Of a DNA stretch of 38,496 nt, positions 17,680 to 26,721 are shown one piece after another. The stretch is from contig JAHJJU010000117.1 in assembly GCA_018822805.1 (NCBI GenBank), positions 1-38,496 of the forward strand. Direction: 5' to 3'. This DNA is from a bacterium. Its GTDB lineage: Bacteria > Campylobacterota > Campylobacteria > Campylobacterales > Sulfurovaceae. The notes under the pieces were generated by a model. That model saw only the letters and a list, made by a program, of their open reading frames with translations, was not told where the DNA came from and ran no database searches. The position numbers were made by a program, and so were the translations under genes. Each line of letters starts with the position of its first letter. Position 1 is the first letter of the stretch.

Positions 17680-17709
17680 ACAAATCATGGCTTTTTAGCT
17701 ATGATTTGT
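17680..17709 (+). terminator. Hairpin terminator after the ferredoxin gene
   Basis: A 12-bp stem with one G-T pair (ACAAATCATGGC at 17680-17691, GCTATGATTTGT at 17698-17709) and loop TTTTTA, followed by a modest T/A-rich stretch. Confidence 0.65.
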
Positions 17710-17817
17710 TATTCTCTATAATTTAACTTCAGTAGTTACTTTAAACTACAAGTTACATCTTCGTTATCAATTTCAATTTTTTCTTTTTTATGAACCTTTT
17801 ATTTAATAGTTTTCTGA

Positions 17818-17823
17818 TATAAT
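17818..17823 (+). promoter_or_regulatory. Extended -10 promoter of ndk
   Basis: TATAAT preceded by TGA (TG-n extension), 63 bases upstream of the GTG start, leaving a leader of about 55 bases. It probably drives ndk through fabH. Confidence 0.6.
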
Positions 17824-17886
17824 TCCAGCTCAAAATACTTTAGTAGTGGTCAGAATTACCGGAATCACTAGCTTATGGAGCAAATC

Positions 17887-18300
17887 GTGGAACAAACATT
17901 ATCAATCATTAAACCAGATGCAGTAGCTAAAAATGTAGTAGGACAAATTCTTGCGAGATTTGAAGCAGCAGACCTTAGAATCGCAGCAACTAAAAAGATT
18001 CAATTGAGTCAAGCAGATGCAGAAGCATTTTACGCAATTCATGCCCAGAGACCTTTCTTTAAGGATCTTGTAGAGTTTATGATCTCTGGACCAGTTGTTG
18101 TAACGGTACTTGAAGGTGAAAATGCAATGGCTAAAAACAGAGAATTAATGGGTGCAACGAATCCTAAAGAAGCCCAAGCCGGTACAATCAGAGCTGACTT
18201 TGCAGAGAGTATTGATGCAAATGCTGTTCATGGTTCTGACTCTGTGGAGAATGCTGTTAACGAAATTAACTTTTTCTTTGCACAAAGAGAGCTTGTATAA
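17887..18300 (+). CDS. ndk: Nucleoside diphosphate kinase
   Basis: Transfers the gamma phosphate between nucleoside triphosphates and diphosphates through a phospho-His. The 137-residue product reads [18 protein letters not shown], then [30 protein letters not shown] and the catalytic-His segment [12 protein letters not shown]. The GTG at 17887 is chosen because GGAG lies 6 bases upstream and the N-terminus then matches the family; an in-frame ATG four codons upstream overlaps that ribosome-binding site. It heads the ndk-DUF177-rpmF-plsX-fabH cluster. Confidence 0.95.
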   Translation: MEQTLSIIKPDAVAKNVVGQILARFEAADLRIAATKKIQLSQADAEAFYAIHAQRPFFKDLVEFMISGPVVVTVLEGENAMAKNRELMGATNPKEAQAGTIRADFAESIDANAVHGSDSVENAVNEINFFFAQRELV

Positions 18301-18312
18301 GGGTCTTAAACT

Positions 18313-18687
18313 GTGAAAATAGTTTTTGATAAAGTTGGTCAGACTAAAAAACCCTTCTCTTTAAGCGTTTCAAACGTTTCATTAGAAGGAACACTGGCAA
18401 AAAGTGGTTATCATCGACTCAAACTAGAGGGAAACCTTGACGGCATTCTTGAACTTCATTGTGATAGATGTGGAGAAGCGTATCACTATGATATGAAGTC
18501 ACCTCTTAATTTAACTTTAAGTGATGAAGTTATTGAGACTGAAGATGATTTAGATATAATCGAATTTATTGATGGGGTAATCGATCTTGAATTTATTGTT
18601 CAAAGTGAAATTGCTTCTGTTCAGAACGCTTATCACTACTGTAAAAAGTGTGAAGAGAGTGAAGAAGAACTAGAATTTGAATTTTAA
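18313..18687 (+). CDS. DUF177/YceD-family protein
   Basis: The 124-residue protein begins at GTG 18313, 12 bases after ndk. DUF177 proteins sit before rpmF in most bacteria and have been linked to 23S rRNA accumulation. Visible features are a beta-rich N-terminal half, LHCDRCGEAYHYDM with a CxxC pair, the acidic stretch EDDLDIIEFIDGVIDLEFIVQSEIA, and a second pair in YHYCKKCEESEEE. The paired CxxC motifs could hold zinc, which is an inference. The acidic C-terminal tail is typical. Confidence 0.85.
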   Translation: MKIVFDKVGQTKKPFSLSVSNVSLEGTLAKSGYHRLKLEGNLDGILELHCDRCGEAYHYDMKSPLNLTLSDEVIETEDDLDIIEFIDGVIDLEFIVQSEIASVQNAYHYCKKCEESEEELEFEF

Positions 18688-18716
18688 AATAGTAATAATT
18701 TTCCAAAGGATAAAAA

Positions 18717-18878
18717 ATGGCAGTACCTAAGAGAAGAGTCAGTAAGACTAGATCGGCAAAAAGAAGAACGCATTATAAATTAACATTACCAAGACCTGTA
18801 AAAGATGCAGATGGTACATGGAGAATGCCTCACCATATGAACATGACAACTGGTGAATACAACACAGCAAAAGCGTAG
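18717..18878 (+). CDS. rpmF: Large ribosomal subunit protein bL32
   Basis: A 53-residue basic ribosomal protein. It starts [21 protein letters not shown], the standard bL32 signature, and continues [20 protein letters not shown] to the end. The four-cysteine zinc site of some bL32 proteins is absent, so this is the zinc-free form. AAAGGA precedes the ATG by 7 bases, and plsX starts 12 bases after the stop, the widespread rpmF-plsX-fabH arrangement. Confidence 0.95.
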   Translation: MAVPKRRVSKTRSAKRRTHYKLTLPRPVKDADGTWRMPHHMNMTTGEYNTAKA

Positions 18879-18890
18879 TAAGTAGTTCTT

Positions 18891-19886
18891 ATGATTAGAA
18901 TTGCTATTGATGCAATGGGTGGGGACTTCGGTCCCGAACCTATCATAGAAGGTGTTATTCAGGCACTTGACGAAAAAAGTTTTATTCCTATACTTGTAGG
19001 AGATAGAGAACAAATTATTTCATTCCTCCCTCAATATTATCTTGATAAAGTTGAAATTGTAGAATCTACAGATGTGATTTCTATGAGTGATCAAGCTACA
19101 CAAGCTTTAAAACGAAAAGAGTCATCCATATATAAGGCAGTTGAGTTGGTTCGCGATGCTCAAGCTAATGGTGTTGTTTCAGCAGGACACTCCGGTGCAA
19201 CCATGACGTTAGCTACACTCCGTATAGGAAGATTACCTCACATATCAAAACCAGCGTTGGCAACCATCATGCCAAACAAGTCACTTCGAGCAAAAACCTT
19301 ACTATTAGATGTGGGTGCCGTGACTGATTGTTCAGCTCAAAATCTTTATGAGTTTGCTATGATGGGTGAGGTGTATGCACAAAAACTTTTAGGTTTAAGT
19401 AATCCAACCGTTGGACTTCTTTCTAATGGAGAAGAGGACAGTAAAGGAAATGCTTTAACCAAAGAAGCATTTAAGTTGATGCATAAAGTTCCAGGTTTTA
19501 AAGGCAATGTTGAAGGATCAGATATTTTTAATGGTTCAGTTGATGTAGTCGTTTGTGATGGTTATACCGGTAACATCGTACTTAAAGCGAGTGAAGGTGT
19601 GGTTTCAACCGTTTTTGATTTAATGAAAACAGAAATTCGTAAATCGATTCCAGCAAAGATTGGAGCATTTATGATGAAGAAGAAAGTGTTTACAAAACTC
19701 AAAGAGAAGGTAGATTACGCAGAATATGGTGGTGCACCTTTACTTGGAGTTAAGGGTTGTGCTATTATATCACACGGTAAGAGTAACGCAAAGGCGATTA
19801 AAAATGCCATTTTCCAAGCAATGGCTTATCATGATTTAGGTGTAAATAAAGCTATTGAAGAGTTACTCACTAAAAACAACGCATAA
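18891..19886 (+). CDS. plsX: Phosphate acyltransferase PlsX
   Basis: Converts acyl-ACP to acyl-phosphate, the acyl donor for PlsY in phospholipid synthesis. The 331-residue product has MIRIAIDAMGGDFGPEPIIEG, SAGHSGATMTLATLRIGRL, RPALATIMP-like PALATIMPNK, LLDVGAVTDC, LLSNGEEDSKGN and CDGYTGNIVLKASEG. It sits between rpmF and fabH with gaps of 12 and 8 bases. Confidence 0.96.
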   Translation: MIRIAIDAMGGDFGPEPIIEGVIQALDEKSFIPILVGDREQIISFLPQYYLDKVEIVESTDVISMSDQATQALKRKESSIYKAVELVRDAQANGVVSAGHSGATMTLATLRIGRLPHISKPALATIMPNKSLRAKTLLLDVGAVTDCSAQNLYEFAMMGEVYAQKLLGLSNPTVGLLSNGEEDSKGNALTKEAFKLMHKVPGFKGNVEGSDIFNGSVDVVVCDGYTGNIVLKASEGVVSTVFDLMKTEIRKSIPAKIGAFMMKKKVFTKLKEKVDYAEYGGAPLLGVKGCAIISHGKSNAKAIKNAIFQAMAYHDLGVNKAIEELLTKNNA

Positions 19887-19894
19887 GGTAAATA

Positions 19895-20893
19895 ATGTAC
19901 GCAAAATTTCATTCTATTGGAGCTTATGTTCCTTCTAAAATATTAAGTAATGCCGATCTTGAAAAGATGGTCGACACCAGTGATGAGTGGATTATAAAAC
20001 GTACAGGGATAAGTGAACGACGTATAGCAGCCAGTGATGAAGTAACCAGTGATATGGCTGCTAAAGCTTCTAAATTGGCCATAGAAAGAGCTGGGTTAGA
20101 GAGTTCTGATATTGATTTGGTTGTTTGTGCCACGGTGACTCCTGATTACTTTAATATGCCGGCTACAGCGTGTATTATTTCCGATAAACTTGGTATTAAA
20201 AATGTCCAAGCTTTCGATATTTCGGCAGCTTGTAGTGGCTTTGTTTATGCTTTGTCGGTGGCAAAAGCGTTTATCGAATCGGGTATGAAAAAACATGTGC
20301 TTATTATTGGTGCAGAAAAGTTTTCTTCAATAGTTGACTATACCGATCGAACGACCTGTATTTTGTTTGGTGATGGTGCCGGTGCTGCTGTAATTTCAGC
20401 AACTGAAGATAAATCTGAAGCAATGATTGATGTTCATGCTTCTGCTGATGGTTCTTATTCCGATTTTTTAGTAACACCTGCTCCAGGTGCGTTATATCCT
20501 GCCTCTCAACAAGTGATTGATCAAGGGCTTAATTTTGTTCAAATGAAAGGTAATGAAACCTTTAAATTGGCCGTTAAAACTTTGACCAAGGATGTTAAAG
20601 ATATCTTGGCAAAAAATGAGATAAAAGCAGAGGATATTCCACATTTTGTTCCTCATCAAGCCAATTATCGAATCATTAAAGCAGTGGGCGATGCATTAAA
20701 AATGAAAGAGGAACAAGTGGTTTTAACCGTTGGTAAGTATGGAAATACTTCAGCAGCTTCTATTCCAATGGCAATTAACGATATTTATGAGTCGGGACGT
20801 CTTAAAAAAGGTGAACTGATGTTGCTTGATACCTTTGGTGGTGGATTAACATGGGCAAGTGCTTTACTCCCTTTTGCAGGAGAGAGTAAGTAG
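19895..20893 (+). CDS. fabH: Beta-ketoacyl-ACP synthase III
   Basis: Starts type II fatty acid synthesis by condensing acetyl-CoA with malonyl-ACP. The 332-residue protein carries the Cys-His-Asn triad: Cys in [14 protein letters not shown], His in VPHQANYRI, Asn in [13 protein letters not shown]. The N-terminal part shows [16 protein letters not shown], which is characteristic. Its TAG stop lies in the GTAG foot of a BIME-like palindrome shared with the opposing gene. Confidence 0.96.
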   Translation: MYAKFHSIGAYVPSKILSNADLEKMVDTSDEWIIKRTGISERRIAASDEVTSDMAAKASKLAIERAGLESSDIDLVVCATVTPDYFNMPATACIISDKLGIKNVQAFDISAACSGFVYALSVAKAFIESGMKKHVLIIGAEKFSSIVDYTDRTTCILFGDGAGAAVISATEDKSEAMIDVHASADGSYSDFLVTPAPGALYPASQQVIDQGLNFVQMKGNETFKLAVKTLTKDVKDILAKNEIKAEDIPHFVPHQANYRIIKAVGDALKMKEEQVVLTVGKYGNTSAASIPMAINDIYESGRLKKGELMLLDTFGGGLTWASALLPFAGESK

Positions 20894-20952
20894 GGTGCAA
20901 TTTATTGCACCATGATTTCTATATAAAATGGTGCATTAAAATGACACCCTAC
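20890..20952. repeat. BIME-like pair of inverted REP units between fabH and DUF309 gene
   Basis: The left unit is GTAG plus GGTGCAAT-TT-ATTGCACC (20890-20911). The right unit (20930-20952), read on the minus strand, is GTAG plus GGTGTCATT-TT-AATGCACC, a slightly decayed copy in opposite orientation. The 18-base spacer is A/T-rich. Two inverted REPs are a BIME. The left TAG is the fabH stop (20891-20893); the right TAG is the minus-strand stop of the DUF309 gene (20949-20951). The structure could also serve as a bidirectional terminator. Confidence 0.75.
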
Positions 20953-21290
20953 AGTTGATGTAATTTTTTTAATGCTTCAACTTTAAAACACGCCTCTTCA
21001 AACAGTTCAAAATGTTCAATCCCATTCACGCACAATCCTTTATGACGTTCAAATGAGTTAATGACTTTGGATGCTTTTTTATAAGAATTTTCTCTATCTC
21101 TTTTAAGATGTTCAAAACAGATAGCACCATTAATTAAGCCTTTGACGAGGTTTTTTAAGGGATGATTTTTTTTTCGTAGAGGATGCCATGCTTCTTCAAG
21201 TACTTCATGGGCATTAAAATATTCTTCTTGATGGAGTAGATTTATATAATTATGTAAGGCTTCTTTTAAATTAAGATTTTCTTTTAACAT
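20949..21290 (-). CDS. DUF309 family protein
   Basis: The 113-residue cytoplasmic helical protein shows the DUF309 signature: EEYFNAHEVLEEAWHPLRKK followed by LKNLVKGLINGAICFEHLKR, corresponding to the conserved FEAHEvLEeaW and KGliQ/A segments. Its molecular role is not established. It is convergent with fabH; its stop codon belongs to the shared BIME-like repeat. The ribosome-binding site upstream of the ATG is weak. Confidence 0.85.
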   Translation of the reverse strand: MLKENLNLKEALHNYINLLHQEEYFNAHEVLEEAWHPLRKKNHPLKNLVKGLINGAICFEHLKRDRENSYKKASKVINSFERHKGLCVNGIEHFELFEEACFKVEALKKLHQL

Positions 21291-21442
21291 GGTTGCTCAT
21301 TTTAACGTATTTTTTTAATCATCAATAAATTTTATGGACAGTATTTCAATTATTTACATCCGTATAGAAAAAACTTCACACTCTATCTTATTCCTCTCTT
21401 AAATGTGACAATAATTAATTTTATCATTAACTATTAACCTAA

Positions 21443-21461
21443 AACAATATAGTATATTGTT
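21443..21461. promoter_or_regulatory. Candidate operator: perfect 19-bp palindrome upstream of the oxidoreductase operon
   Basis: AACAATATAGTATATTGTT, two 9-base arms around a single G, 67 bases upstream of the operon ATG. A TATAAA (21465-21470), a possible -10, starts 4 bases further on, so a dimeric regulator bound here would overlap the promoter. It does not match an FNR/CRP consensus. Confidence 0.55.
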
Positions 21462-21527
21462 CGTATAAATAAGGTTATTTATAAAAATAATCGTAACTTA
21501 TGATAATTATAAAAATGAGGAGGAAAC

Positions 21528-22292
21528 ATGAAATTAGGTTTTTTAGTCGATCTTAATCTTTGCATGGGATGTAAAGGATGTGAGATTGCCTGTAAAGTTG
21601 AAAATGAAGTGCCATTAAGCTCTTGGCGTTTACGTGTAAAATATATAGATATAGGGTCTTTCCCTGATACCTCACGTTCGTTTACACCATTAAGATGTAA
21701 CCACTGTGAAAATGCTCCTTGTGAGCGAATTTGTCCAGTATCGGCATTACATTATTTAGATAATGGTATTGTAAACATTGACAGTAAGCGATGTATTGGT
21801 TGTGCAGGTTGTATGATGGCGTGTCCTTATGGTGCGATCTATATGGATCCAGAGTCAAATACGGCTGACAAATGTACCTATTGTGCACATAGAATAGAAG
21901 GTGGCATGATGCCGGCTTGTGTTGTTGCCTGTCCTGTTGAAGCCAATATTTTTGGTGATGTTGAAGATGAGACTTCTCATATTTCACGATATATTATGGA
22001 ACATCAAGGTGCAGTTCAGGTAAGAAAACCTGAAAAACATACAGATCCTAAACACTATTATGTTGGTGGTGGTAATCAAACACTTAATCCTCTAGCTCAC
22101 GAAAGAATTGAAGGTTATGGACTGTTTAATAACATTACACATCTTGACCATGTAGGTGATCCTCATCACTCTATATTAGATAGATTTATTGCACCTATTT
22201 TTGGTGGACATAATGATCATTTAAAAAATGAGGGCTTTGTTGATATGTCAAATGATGTCGAAACTCATGATAAAAAAGAAGGAGGACACTAA
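21528..22292 (+). CDS. Four-cluster [4Fe-4S] electron-transfer subunit of Mo oxidoreductase (PsrB/NrfC/DmsB type)
   Basis: This 254-residue protein is the electron-transfer subunit linking the membrane anchor to the catalytic subunit. It has four cluster motifs: CMGCKGCEIACK, CNHCENAPCERICP, CIGCAGCMMACP, and CTYCAH with CVVACP. It lacks a signal peptide, as expected for a subunit exported by Tat together with its catalytic partner. About 90 C-terminal residues extend beyond the ferredoxin core and are His-rich (HLDHVGDPHHS, GGHNDHLKN, a final GGH); most PsrB-type proteins are shorter. GGAGG precedes the ATG. Its stop overlaps the next ATG by one base. Confidence 0.92.
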   Translation: MKLGFLVDLNLCMGCKGCEIACKVENEVPLSSWRLRVKYIDIGSFPDTSRSFTPLRCNHCENAPCERICPVSALHYLDNGIVNIDSKRCIGCAGCMMACPYGAIYMDPESNTADKCTYCAHRIEGGMMPACVVACPVEANIFGDVEDETSHISRYIMEHQGAVQVRKPEKHTDPKHYYVGGGNQTLNPLAHERIEGYGLFNNITHLDHVGDPHHSILDRFIAPIFGGHNDHLKNEGFVDMSNDVETHDKKEGGH

Positions 22293-23242
22293 TGGATCAC
22301 GGTACAGTTATAGAGGCAACCAAAGCAGTTGTAACGCTTGATGTTGCACTTCCAGGAATTATTTGGGGTTGGATGATTACACTTAACATGTGGGCTAAAA
22401 GTATCGGTACAGGTGTAATACTTGTGGGTGCATTTTTACTTTATAGACATAAAAAAGAGGACATGCCGAACCTTAGATGGTTGATGCCCCTTATTTCTTT
22501 TATTGCATTAAATGTATTTTTATTGTTTACATTGGTCGATTTACACCAGCCACTAAGAATGGTAAACATCTTTTTACACCCACACTGGACATCAGCCATT
22601 ACCGTTGGTGCATGGATGGCATCACTCTTTACAGGGCTTGTGACGTTAATGGCACTGATCGGTGCCTTAGATCAATTTCCTGATTGCAGAAGACATTGTG
22701 GTATTGCTAAAGCAGTAAGAGCAAAAAGTGGATTGTATGAAAAAATCTTCCCATTTGTTGTATTTCTTGCGATTCCGGTAACACTATATACGGCTGTTAT
22801 TATGGCACAGTCAAGTGCCAGAGAATTATGGGCAGCACCGGCAGAGTTGGTACAGATGTTAATGGCAGCCTTTATGGTTGGTTCAGCAACACTATTACTT
22901 ATCGCTGAAAAATGGTCAGCAGAAGCTAGAAAAGATTTAGCTATGGTATTGGCTCTTTCAGTTTTCTTCTCATTTTTAATGTACATGGGAGAATACTTCT
23001 TCTCGTATAAAGCATCAGAAATTGAAGCGACAATAGCGTATGTTCATTCAGGTGGATCATACAACTTACAATTCTGGGCAGCAATGGTTCTAGGATACAT
23101 TATTCCATTCTTTATTGCAATGGGTTCTTTAAGAGAAGAGAACAGAACAATGATGAAGTTTGCAGCAGTAACGACAATTATTGGTCTTTACCTTGCAAAA
23201 AGTACGTGGCTTGAAATTCCACAAATGATACCGTTAAGTTAA
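22292..23242 (+). CDS. NrfD/PsrC-family membrane anchor subunit
   Basis: This 316-residue polytopic protein has eight or nine hydrophobic segments, among them GVILVGAFLLYRH, LMPLISFIALNVFLLF, FVVFLAIPVTLYTAVIMAQ, LMAAFMVGSATLLLIA and MVLGYIIPFFIAMGSL. NrfD/PsrC subunits exchange electrons with the quinone pool and may couple this to proton movement. Conserved-looking features include VDLHQPLRMVNIFLHPHWTS and a Ser/Arg-rich segment SSARELW. It sits between the Fe-S and catalytic subunit genes (1-base overlap and 11-base gap), so the three form one complex. Confidence 0.9.
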   Translation: MDHGTVIEATKAVVTLDVALPGIIWGWMITLNMWAKSIGTGVILVGAFLLYRHKKEDMPNLRWLMPLISFIALNVFLLFTLVDLHQPLRMVNIFLHPHWTSAITVGAWMASLFTGLVTLMALIGALDQFPDCRRHCGIAKAVRAKSGLYEKIFPFVVFLAIPVTLYTAVIMAQSSARELWAAPAELVQMLMAAFMVGSATLLLIAEKWSAEARKDLAMVLALSVFFSFLMYMGEYFFSYKASEIEATIAYVHSGGSYNLQFWAAMVLGYIIPFFIAMGSLREENRTMMKFAAVTTIIGLYLAKSTWLEIPQMIPLS

Positions 23243-23253
23243 GGAGAATATAG

Positions 23254-26200
23254 ATGACAAAGAAAATGAATAACAATAAATCTTCTTTTTTTGAAAGCAG
23301 ACGAACATTCCTAAAGGGAACAACGTATGCAGTAGCCGGTGCTGCTGTAGCTAAGGGTGTATTTTCTACCATTGTAGATACACCGGCTTTTGCTGAGGAT
23401 ACCAAATTTACATCAACACCGGAGAACTTGGTATTTTATCCACCTTTTGATCAGTGGGACAGTTTTACTGAACTTGATGGACAAGATTGGAAACGTGGTG
23501 GTACAGGTAGAAACGGTGTTCAGAGTGCTGAGAATCCCGATGGAATTAAAGCGACTGAATACATGTTGGTACCAACTGCATGTTCAAACTGTGAAGCGTC
23601 ATGTGGTTTAACTGCATGGGTTGATATTGGTGAGTACAAAACAACTAAAAATCCAAAAGATCTTAAAGTTAAAAAATACATGGGTAACCCACTTCATGCA
23701 GGTAGCCGTGGACGTAACTGTGCCAAAGGGTATGCAACACAATCACAAATGTATGATCCAGATAGAATTCCTTTCCCATTAAGAAGGGCACCGGGAAGTA
23801 AAAGAGGTGAAGGTAAGTGGGTAAGAAGTTCATGGGATGATGCCATGAAAGAGATTGGACAAAAAATGCATGACACCCTTAAAGTGGGTGATGAGATGTC
23901 TAAAAAACTCATTATGTACCAAGTAGGACGACCAAATGAGAATGGATTTGGACCTAGAGTACCTCAGTCACTAGGTGTTGATGGATGGAACTCACATACC
24001 AACATCTGTTCTGCAGGTGCGAGACAAGGAACCATTCAATGGACGAATGATGATAGAAATTCACCGGATTGGTCAAATGCCAATTTGATTTTCTTACAAT
24101 CATCTCACGCAGCTGATGCCGGTCACTATTTCCAACAAGCAGCCGGTAGAATTGCTGATGCTAGAAAAAGAGGAGCCAAACTTGTTGTTATGGATCCACG
24201 TATGTCAAACTCAGCCGGTATGGCTGATTTATGGGTTCCTTGTTGGCCGGGAACAGAGACAGCACTTTACCTTTATCTTGCAAATCGAATTCTTAATGAA
24301 AAAGGTCTTAATGGTGAAGATCTGGTAAATCACAATTTTGTAAAAAGTTGGGTGAACTGGGACAGACTCATGGCAAATAAAGAGTATTTAGCACTGCTTG
24401 TTGAGAAAAAATATATTAAGTCGGTACCACAAGGTGATAGCTATGAAGATTTTATTGGGATGATTTCTGAAATGTATAGCCCTTATACCCTTGATTTTGT
24501 AACCAAAGAGTGTCGAATTGAAGCTCGAACAGTTGAAAAACTTTACGATATGTTCATTGATGCCGGTGCAAGAGTTGCAACCTATATCTGGAGAGCTGGA
24601 CCAATTGCTCACCGTGGTGGTTGGATGATTGCTCGTTCAGCATTTTTACCATTTGTACTTCGTGGAGCAATGGCTGGAGATAAAGGTGGCGTAGGTCTAC
24701 ACCATTGGCATGTTATCTCAGTTAATGGTAAAGGAGATAAGGCAACCCAAGCAGGGGAAGCACCTGCAAAAGTTGATGCATGGAATGAATTGGCATGGCC
24801 ACCTGAGTACCCTTTAAGTACGTACGAGATGAGTCACCTTTTACCACACCTATTGTTGGATGATGAATGGAGAGACAAATGGAAGGCTAAAGGTTTAAAT
24901 GTTCCTTCAAAATTGGCTGTGTATATTCCAAGAATTTATAACCCAGTTTGGATTAACCCAGATGGATTTAGATGGATTGAAGCATTAAAACGTGAAGATA
25001 AAATGGAACTTACATTTAACCTTTCACCAACATGGTCTGAGACCAACTGGTATTGTGACTATGTATTACCTGTTGGATTAGCAGGTGAGCGACATGATCA
25101 ACATTCTGAAGCGACACAACCATCAAGATGGTTATCATTTAGACAACCGGCACTTAGAGTAGCATTAGAAAAAATGGGATGGAAACCTAAAAATCCAGCA
25201 AGAGGAACACTAGAAGCACATATTGCTGCCGGTCTTGGTGAAGTTTGGGAAGAGGTTGAGTTCTGGGCAACGCTTATTGCTGAGTATGTTGATGCTGATG
25301 GAAGTTTAGGTATGAGAAAATACTGGACTTCAAAAGAGGATCCAACTAAAACGGTAACGATTCCAGAGTGGTATCAAGCAGCATTTGATAACCTACCGAA
25401 CTTAAAAAAAGCAGCTGCTGCAAACCCTAAGTACAAAGACTCTAAGTATCCTAACTATGAGTTAATGAGAGATATGGGTACATGGTTAGAAGAGGATAAC
25501 ATCTATAGACCACAAGAGCGACCACTTAAAAAAGAAGGTGATAGCTATATTGCACATGGACATAAGTATCCTATTGATGAAGTGGAAAAAGATGCGTTTG
25601 GAACTTTAATGGTAGAGCATAAAGGTGAAAAACAGGCTATTGGTGTTGAAATTGATGGTGAAATTATGGATGGATTCCATACCTTAAGTAAAAAATTGGA
25701 GTTCTTCTCTGAGTGGTTTGCTGAATGGAAATGGCCGGAATATGCTGTACCAATTTATCCAACCAATAAAGAAGATAGACAGAAAATGATTCACCTTGTT
25801 ACACAAGTTCACCATGATCATATGGAAAAAGAGAATGAGTTTGCATTGAATACTGTATTTAGATTACCGTATAATATCCATACACGTTCAGTAAACTCTA
25901 AACACCTTATGGAGATTTCTCAAAACCATAACCCAGTTTGGATCAATACTGATGATGCAAAACGATTGAACATTAAACAGGGAGATGCTATTAAAGTGAC
26001 CATTACTGATACGCTTTCAGAATTGGAATCAGGTTACTTTATTGCGATGGCTGTTCCAACGGAAGCCACCATGCCAGGGGTATTGGCGAACTCACATCAC
26101 GCCGGAAGATGGAAACTTAAAAATGCTGTTGAAATTCCAGGATTTAGTCATAAACTAGGGGTAATGGGGCTTGGAGCACCACTTTATGATATGACAATGG

Positions 26201-26601
26201 ATGGTAAAATTGGTACACTTAAACCAAAACAAGGTATTGATGCAGGTATGATGGAGCGTCAAGATAGTTGGCAGTTTAAAGAGTACAACAAAGATCTTGA
26301 TAATATCTGGTGGGATGGATTAAGTGGTTCTTGGCAAAATGCTGTAGCTCCATCACATCCGGATCCAATTGCAGGTAATCATGCATGGCATCAAAAAGTA
26401 AGCATTGAATTGGCTGGAGCTGATGACCAAATTGGTGATATTTATGTTAACTATGAGAACAACATGAAAGTTTACCAAGCGTGGAGGGACAAATTAACAC
26501 GTCCACTTAACAGTTCTGATACATTAAGAAGACCAACACACATGAAACGAACAGGTCCAAAACTTTCAGCAAAAGCGTATGCTGTTAAGATTACGGATTA
26601 A
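23254..26601 (+). CDS. Tat-exported molybdopterin oxidoreductase, catalytic subunit (CISM family)
   Basis: Large catalytic subunit, 1115 residues, of a complex iron-sulfur molybdoenzyme. The Tat signal has RRTFLKG at residues 16-22, followed by a hydrophobic stretch and cleavage near FAED. An N-terminal [4Fe-4S] site is C110-x2-C113-x3-C117-x38-C156, followed by Lys as in periplasmic members. C252 in HTNICSAGA is the likely Mo ligand, placing it with the Cys-ligated Psr/Phs/Ttr/Arr-like group rather than the Ser- or Asp-ligated DMSO and nitrate (Nar) enzymes. It is much longer than PsrA (about 760 residues). Polysulfide, thiosulfate, tetrathionate or sulfite are candidate substrates; none is proven by sequence. 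Confidence 0.88.
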   Translation: MTKKMNNNKSSFFESRRTFLKGTTYAVAGAAVAKGVFSTIVDTPAFAEDTKFTSTPENLVFYPPFDQWDSFTELDGQDWKRGGTGRNGVQSAENPDGIKATEYMLVPTACSNCEASCGLTAWVDIGEYKTTKNPKDLKVKKYMGNPLHAGSRGRNCAKGYATQSQMYDPDRIPFPLRRAPGSKRGEGKWVRSSWDDAMKEIGQKMHDTLKVGDEMSKKLIMYQVGRPNENGFGPRVPQSLGVDGWNSHTNICSAGARQGTIQWTNDDRNSPDWSNANLIFLQSSHAADAGHYFQQAAGRIADARKRGAKLVVMDPRMSNSAGMADLWVPCWPGTETALYLYLANRILNEKGLNGEDLVNHNFVKSWVNWDRLMANKEYLALLVEKKYIKSVPQGDSYEDFIGMISEMYSPYTLDFVTKECRIEARTVEKLYDMFIDAGARVATYIWRAGPIAHRGGWMIARSAFLPFVLRGAMAGDKGGVGLHHWHVISVNGKGDKATQAGEAPAKVDAWNELAWPPEYPLSTYEMSHLLPHLLLDDEWRDKWKAKGLNVPSKLAVYIPRIYNPVWINPDGFRWIEALKREDKMELTFNLSPTWSETNWYCDYVLPVGLAGERHDQHSEATQPSRWLSFRQPALRVALEKMGWKPKNPARGTLEAHIAAGLGEVWEEVEFWATLIAEYVDADGSLGMRKYWTSKEDPTKTVTIPEWYQAAFDNLPNLKKAAAANPKYKDSKYPNYELMRDMGTWLEEDNIYRPQERPLKKEGDSYIAHGHKYPIDEVEKDAFGTLMVEHKGEKQAIGVEIDGEIMDGFHTLSKKLEFFSEWFAEWKWPEYAVPIYPTNKEDRQKMIHLVTQVHHDHMEKENEFALNTVFRLPYNIHTRSVNSKHLMEISQNHNPVWINTDDAKRLNIKQGDAIKVTITDTLSELESGYFIAMAVPTEATMPGVLANSHHAGRWKLKNAVEIPGFSHKLGVMGLGAPLYDMTMDGKIGTLKPKQGIDAGMMERQDSWQFKEYNKDLDNIWWDGLSGSWQNAVAPSHPDPIAGNHAWHQKVSIELAGADDQIGDIYVNYENNMKVYQAWRDKLTRPLNSSDTLRRPTHMKRTGPKLSAKAYAVKITD

Positions 26602-26612
26602 TTTATACAGTA

Positions 26613-26648
26613 AGTATGGGCACATCTCTGCCCATGCTACTCTTTCTT
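26613..26648 (+). terminator. Hairpin terminator after the catalytic subunit
   Basis: A 10-bp stem with one G-T wobble (core ATGGGCA with TGCCCAT) around loop CATCTC at 26623-26628, followed by T-rich sequence (CTCTTTCTTCTC). It may let the B-C-A genes be expressed more strongly than the downstream TPR gene. Confidence 0.75.
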
Positions 26649-26721
26649 CTCTCCATTTTTAACTAAATACTTTAAGTTTATTTTAATATTATATGTTAAA
26701 TACATTTTAAAGGATACTTCA

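Noticed and set aside
21471-21499. Imperfect hairpin AAGGTTATTT with its A/T-rich partner before the oxidoreductase operon
   Set aside because: Pairing is broken and expected by chance at this base composition; only the perfect 19-bp dyad upstream was retained.
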